Origin: Clostridia bacterium
Lineage (GTDB): Bacteria > Bacillota > Clostridia > Oscillospirales > CAG-382
Reading direction: 5' to 3'
Length of the DNA: 5,820 bases
Assembly: GCA_017959195.1 (NCBI GenBank)
Contig: JAGDBE010000120.1
Span: 1 to 5,820, forward strand
Part shown: positions 5,580-5,820 of the stretch, piece after piece
Layout of the letters: each line of letters starts with the position of its first letter
Position numbering within the stretch: position 1 is the stretch's first letter
Translations under genes and position numbers: made by a program
The notes under the pieces: generated by a model
The model's input: the letters and a program-made list of their open reading frames with translations, nothing else
Databases searched by the model: none
What the model was told of the DNA's origin: nothing

Positions 5580-5621
5580 GTGGTCGTAAGGTTGAGAAAC
5601 CAAACGATCACATTATTTTTT
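5575..5621 (+). terminator. Long intrinsic terminator or attenuator directly before the vWA ribosome site
   Basis: ATAATGTGGTCGT (5575-5587) pairs with ACGATCACATTAT (5604-5616), a 13-bp stem with one G-U wobble (5583/5608). Inside it, GGTT (5590-5593) pairs with AACC (5598-5601) around a GAGA loop. T6 follows at 5616-5621, and the vWA ribosome site starts one base later. It should end the macro-methyltransferase transcript or act as an attenuator controlling read-through into the vWA gene. Confidence 0.75.
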
Positions 5622-5636
5622 CGGAGGTATCAAAAA

Positions 5637-5820
5637 ATGGAAAAGGTCAAAAACAACATCACGGAACTGGTATTCATTCTTGACAGGAGCGGATCGATGG
5701 AAGGTCTTGAAGGCGATACGATCGGCGGATTCAATTCGCTGATCGAAAAGCAGAGAAAACAGGACGGCGAATGCTACGTCTCCACCGTACTCTTCGATAA
5801 TGTAAGCGAAGTCGTTCACG
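5637..5820 (+). CDS. von Willebrand factor A (vWA) domain protein, N-terminal part
   Basis: Partial gene: 61 complete codons are visible and the frame is open to the right edge. The ATG at 5637 follows GGAGGT (5623-5628) at good spacing. The domain starts almost at once: strand ELVFILDRSGSM (10-21) holds the metal-binding MIDAS motif D16-x-S18-x-S20, then helix residues 23-42 (GLEGDTIGGFNSLIEKQRKQ) and a second strand STVLFDNVSEVVH (49-61). The remaining MIDAS Thr and Asp would lie beyond the window. There is no signal peptide, so it is probably cytoplasmic, unlike adhesin-type vWA proteins. Intracellular vWA proteins commonly act as metal-dependent scaffolds, for example TerY-like proteins in stress systems. 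Its place after the macro-HTH gene suggests a functional link; the hairpin in between suggests separate control. Confidence 0.9.
   Translation, partial: MEKVKNNITELVFILDRSGSMEGLEGDTIGGFNSLIEKQRKQDGECYVSTVLFDNVSEVVH

Overview
The window looks like chromosomal DNA from a low-to-mid GC Firmicute, most likely a gut-type Clostridia (Oscillospirales or Lachnospirales). The basis is the sigma-A style promoters (TTGACA-17-TATAAT), GGAGG ribosome sites, intrinsic hairpin-plus-T terminators, a lipobox lipoprotein, a DUF4153 membrane protein, and NYN and macro/HTH proteins of a type I associate with Clostridia. No taxonomic marker gene is present, so the assignment is inference.

Left part (1-3188). A small Ser/Asn/Asp/Gly-rich lipoprotein gene on the minus strand ends just before a GC-rich hairpin at the left edge. 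A strong promoter at 525-553 drives a 582-residue DUF4153 membrane protein with about 11 membrane segments and a soluble C-terminal domain. This gene converges on a minus-strand NYN-domain (PIN-like nuclease) gene, and the two share a bidirectional terminator at 2357-2384. The only good ribosome site of the NYN gene points to an ATT codon 24 bases upstream of the first ATG.

Middle (3189-3670). Two divergent near-consensus promoters separate the NYN gene from an intact tRNA-Ser(GGA) with encoded CCA. Three perfect hairpins lie within about 75 bases of the tRNA end, followed by what looks like a short decayed coding stretch. A tRNA 3' end of this kind is a common integration site for mobile elements, but no integrase is visible.

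Right part (3671-5820). An apparent operon encodes a macro-domain protein (MacroD/YmdB type, predicted ADP-ribose binder or hydrolase) fused to a C-terminal Cro/C1-like HTH region. It is followed after 32 bases by a small membrane methyltransferase of the ICMT/PEMT-like family. A 222-base gap containing a long terminator-like hairpin leads to a von Willebrand factor A (vWA) gene with an intact start of its MIDAS motif, cut by the right edge. The macro-HTH, membrane methyltransferase and vWA set is the most interesting content. It may be an ADP-ribose-linked stress or conflict module beside a tRNA, but this is inferred from domains and order only.
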